The translations under genes were made by a program, and so were the position numbers. Below, one piece after another: positions 62,971-64,000 of a stretch of 64,000 nucleotides of DNA (position 1 is the first letter of the stretch; the number at the start of each line of letters is the position of its first letter). This stretch comes from Xanthostigma xanthostigma. Taxonomy: Eukaryota > Arthropoda > Insecta > Raphidioptera > Raphidiidae. Location of the stretch: contig OY754471.1 of the NCBI GenBank assembly GCA_963575645.1, positions 48,362,820-48,426,819 of the forward strand. The letters run 5' to 3'. The notes below the pieces were generated by a model. It was not told where the DNA came from. It did no database searches and saw only the letters and a program-made list of their open reading frames with translations.

Positions 62971-64000
62971 TCATTTTTTTGCCTTTTTCGAAGCTTTAAA
63001 CCTACTTTCCGGCCTTCTATCGGATTTTGTTACCGTTACGGACGGTTCGAGATTTTCCTGCACTTCCGTAAAAACATGAACGGTTTTTAGTTTCGAAGAT
63101 CTACTTTTGACACTTTTTATATTATCGACTACTTTTACGTTTTCAGGCGCTATTAAAATTTTCGATTTGTCTTTATTTTTAAGTATAGACTTTGGTTTTG
63201 AAAGAAATTCATAAATATCACCGGGTGTTTCTATACTATCGGAGTTTTTAATTTTCAAAGGCGGCTCAACGTCCGAATGGGAAAATTCTAAATGTAAAGT
63301 TTCGCTGTCGCCCGCATCGCAGTCACGTTTTGTTACTCGATCTTTTTTACTCGGAACCTCGTCACTTTTGTTTAACGATTCGACTTTGCTATCGATATCA
63401 TAAACTTTACACTTGACATTGTCGGAAAATTTAATGGTCTGAGTATGCTCTGGGGTTTCAGAGACGCTTGACTTTTTCTCATCATCATCGTCGTCGTCTT
63501 CATCGTAACAATCCTCGTCCATCATTTCCATTTCTTCCAACAGTTCCTCTTCTTTCTCCAATTCGTCTAGGCGTTTCATTATATCGTCTTCCGTTTTGAT
63601 AACAGTTTTTTTATTTTTAATTTCCTCCAATTCTTTATTGATTTCTTTTTTACGATCTGCCTTTTCTTTTTCCAACTCCGACCGTTCCAATTCTTCTTCC
63701 ATCTCCAGCACATCGAGTCGGTTGAATAATTCTTCGTCGGCTATTAAATTTTCTTTGCGTCCTTCCGCCTCCGCCTTTTTCATGGTTTTGATATTTTCTC
63801 TGTGACGTATTCTCCACTTCGCTTCCTCATCTTCGTTGTATTCTTCAATTATCTCCCTTTGTCCTAGCTCCGAAAAAATGTTTTCCTTCATCGGCAAATG
63901 CATTTTCTCTGCTAACCATTTTTTCTCTTTTTCCAATTCCTGTAAAAATCTTTTGGAATCTGTAAATAAATGTTCCATTATTACAAGATCCTGAAGTTCT
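62971..64000 (-). CDS. uri: URI, unconventional prefoldin RPB5 interactor, C-terminal part (5' partial)
   Basis: Component of the R2TP/prefoldin-like co-chaperone that helps assemble RNA polymerases and PIKK kinases. The minus-strand frame is open from the window edge to TGA at 62973-62971; the ATG at 63978 is internal (ELQDLVI precedes it in frame). Numbering from that Met, the part is Glu/Lys-rich coiled coil, with IADEELFNRLDVLE (79-92), the related DIMKRLDELEKEEELLEE (132-149), an acidic run EDDDDDDEKK (160-169), TIKFSDN, TPGDIYEF (251-258), KSILK (263-267) and the tail SRFKASKKAKK. These match conserved blocks of human URI1 in order: LWARLEELERQEELL, TLKFSE, TPADIY, KSILK and SKFKAAR. 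The prefoldin alpha-like N-terminus lies to the right of the window. AATAAA on the minus strand near 62938-62943 may end the transcript. Confidence 0.9.
   Translation of the reverse strand, partial: ELQDLVIMEHLFTDSKRFLQELEKEKKWLAEKMHLPMKENIFSELGQREIIEEYNEDEEAKWRIRHRENIKTMKKAEAEGRKENLIADEELFNRLDVLEMEEELERSELEKEKADRKKEINKELEEIKNKKTVIKTEDDIMKRLDELEKEEELLEEMEMMDEDCYDEDDDDDDEKKSSVSETPEHTQTIKFSDNVKCKVYDIDSKVESLNKSDEVPSKKDRVTKRDCDAGDSETLHLEFSHSDVEPPLKIKNSDSIETPGDIYEFLSKPKSILKNKDKSKILIAPENVKVVDNIKSVKSRSSKLKTVHVFTEVQENLEPSVTVTKSDRRPESRFKASKKAKK

Overview
The window looks like nuclear DNA of an arthropod, most probably an insect. It is AT-rich, its genes are split by GT-AG introns, three insect-conserved genes are recognisable, and the introns and spacers are crowded with short non-autonomous transposons. 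No prokaryotic operon, CRISPR array, rRNA or intact tRNA was seen. I cannot name the species.

Layout. (1) 1-53267, plus strand: most of an MSK / JIL-1 type tandem kinase gene, in ten exons that join in frame. The left edge cuts the gene. Intron 1 is about 36.2 kb and full of mobile-element remnants. Inside it, at 19015-19170, lies what looks like a second promoter (TATAAA, TCAGTT initiator) and a short coding first exon whose splice phase matches exon 2. The gene may therefore make a long isoform with an acidic N-terminus and a short one. Exons 3-10 (45836-53267) encode both kinase domains and a long Ser-rich basic tail. (2) 53268-60141: 3' UTR and spacer with repeats. (3) 60142-62077, plus strand: three exons of a membrane-anchored iodotyrosine deiodinase. 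The C-terminal exon is not found before another gene begins. (4) 62971-64000, minus strand: the C-terminal part of URI, the unconventional prefoldin RPB5 interactor. It lies either inside the deiodinase gene or convergent with a truncated one.

Mobile elements. I see hAT-like elements with perfect 8-bp target duplications, pogo/Tigger elements with TA duplications, two TTAA-flanked elements, mariner-like deletion derivatives with transposase remnants, a tRNA-derived SINE with a 16-bp duplication, a HINE-like (Helentron) pair, eroded THAP and DDE_Tnp_4 fragments, several palindromic (foldback) families, and a roughly 2-kb near-perfect palindrome. Four consecutive short introns of the kinase gene (introns 6-9) each hold one element, and in three of them it is most of the intron. 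One element forms the polypyrimidine tract just upstream of exon 9.

The three genes are not an obvious pathway. The kinase is a nuclear chromatin and transcription kinase, the deiodinase is a membrane flavoenzyme, and URI is a co-chaperone subunit.
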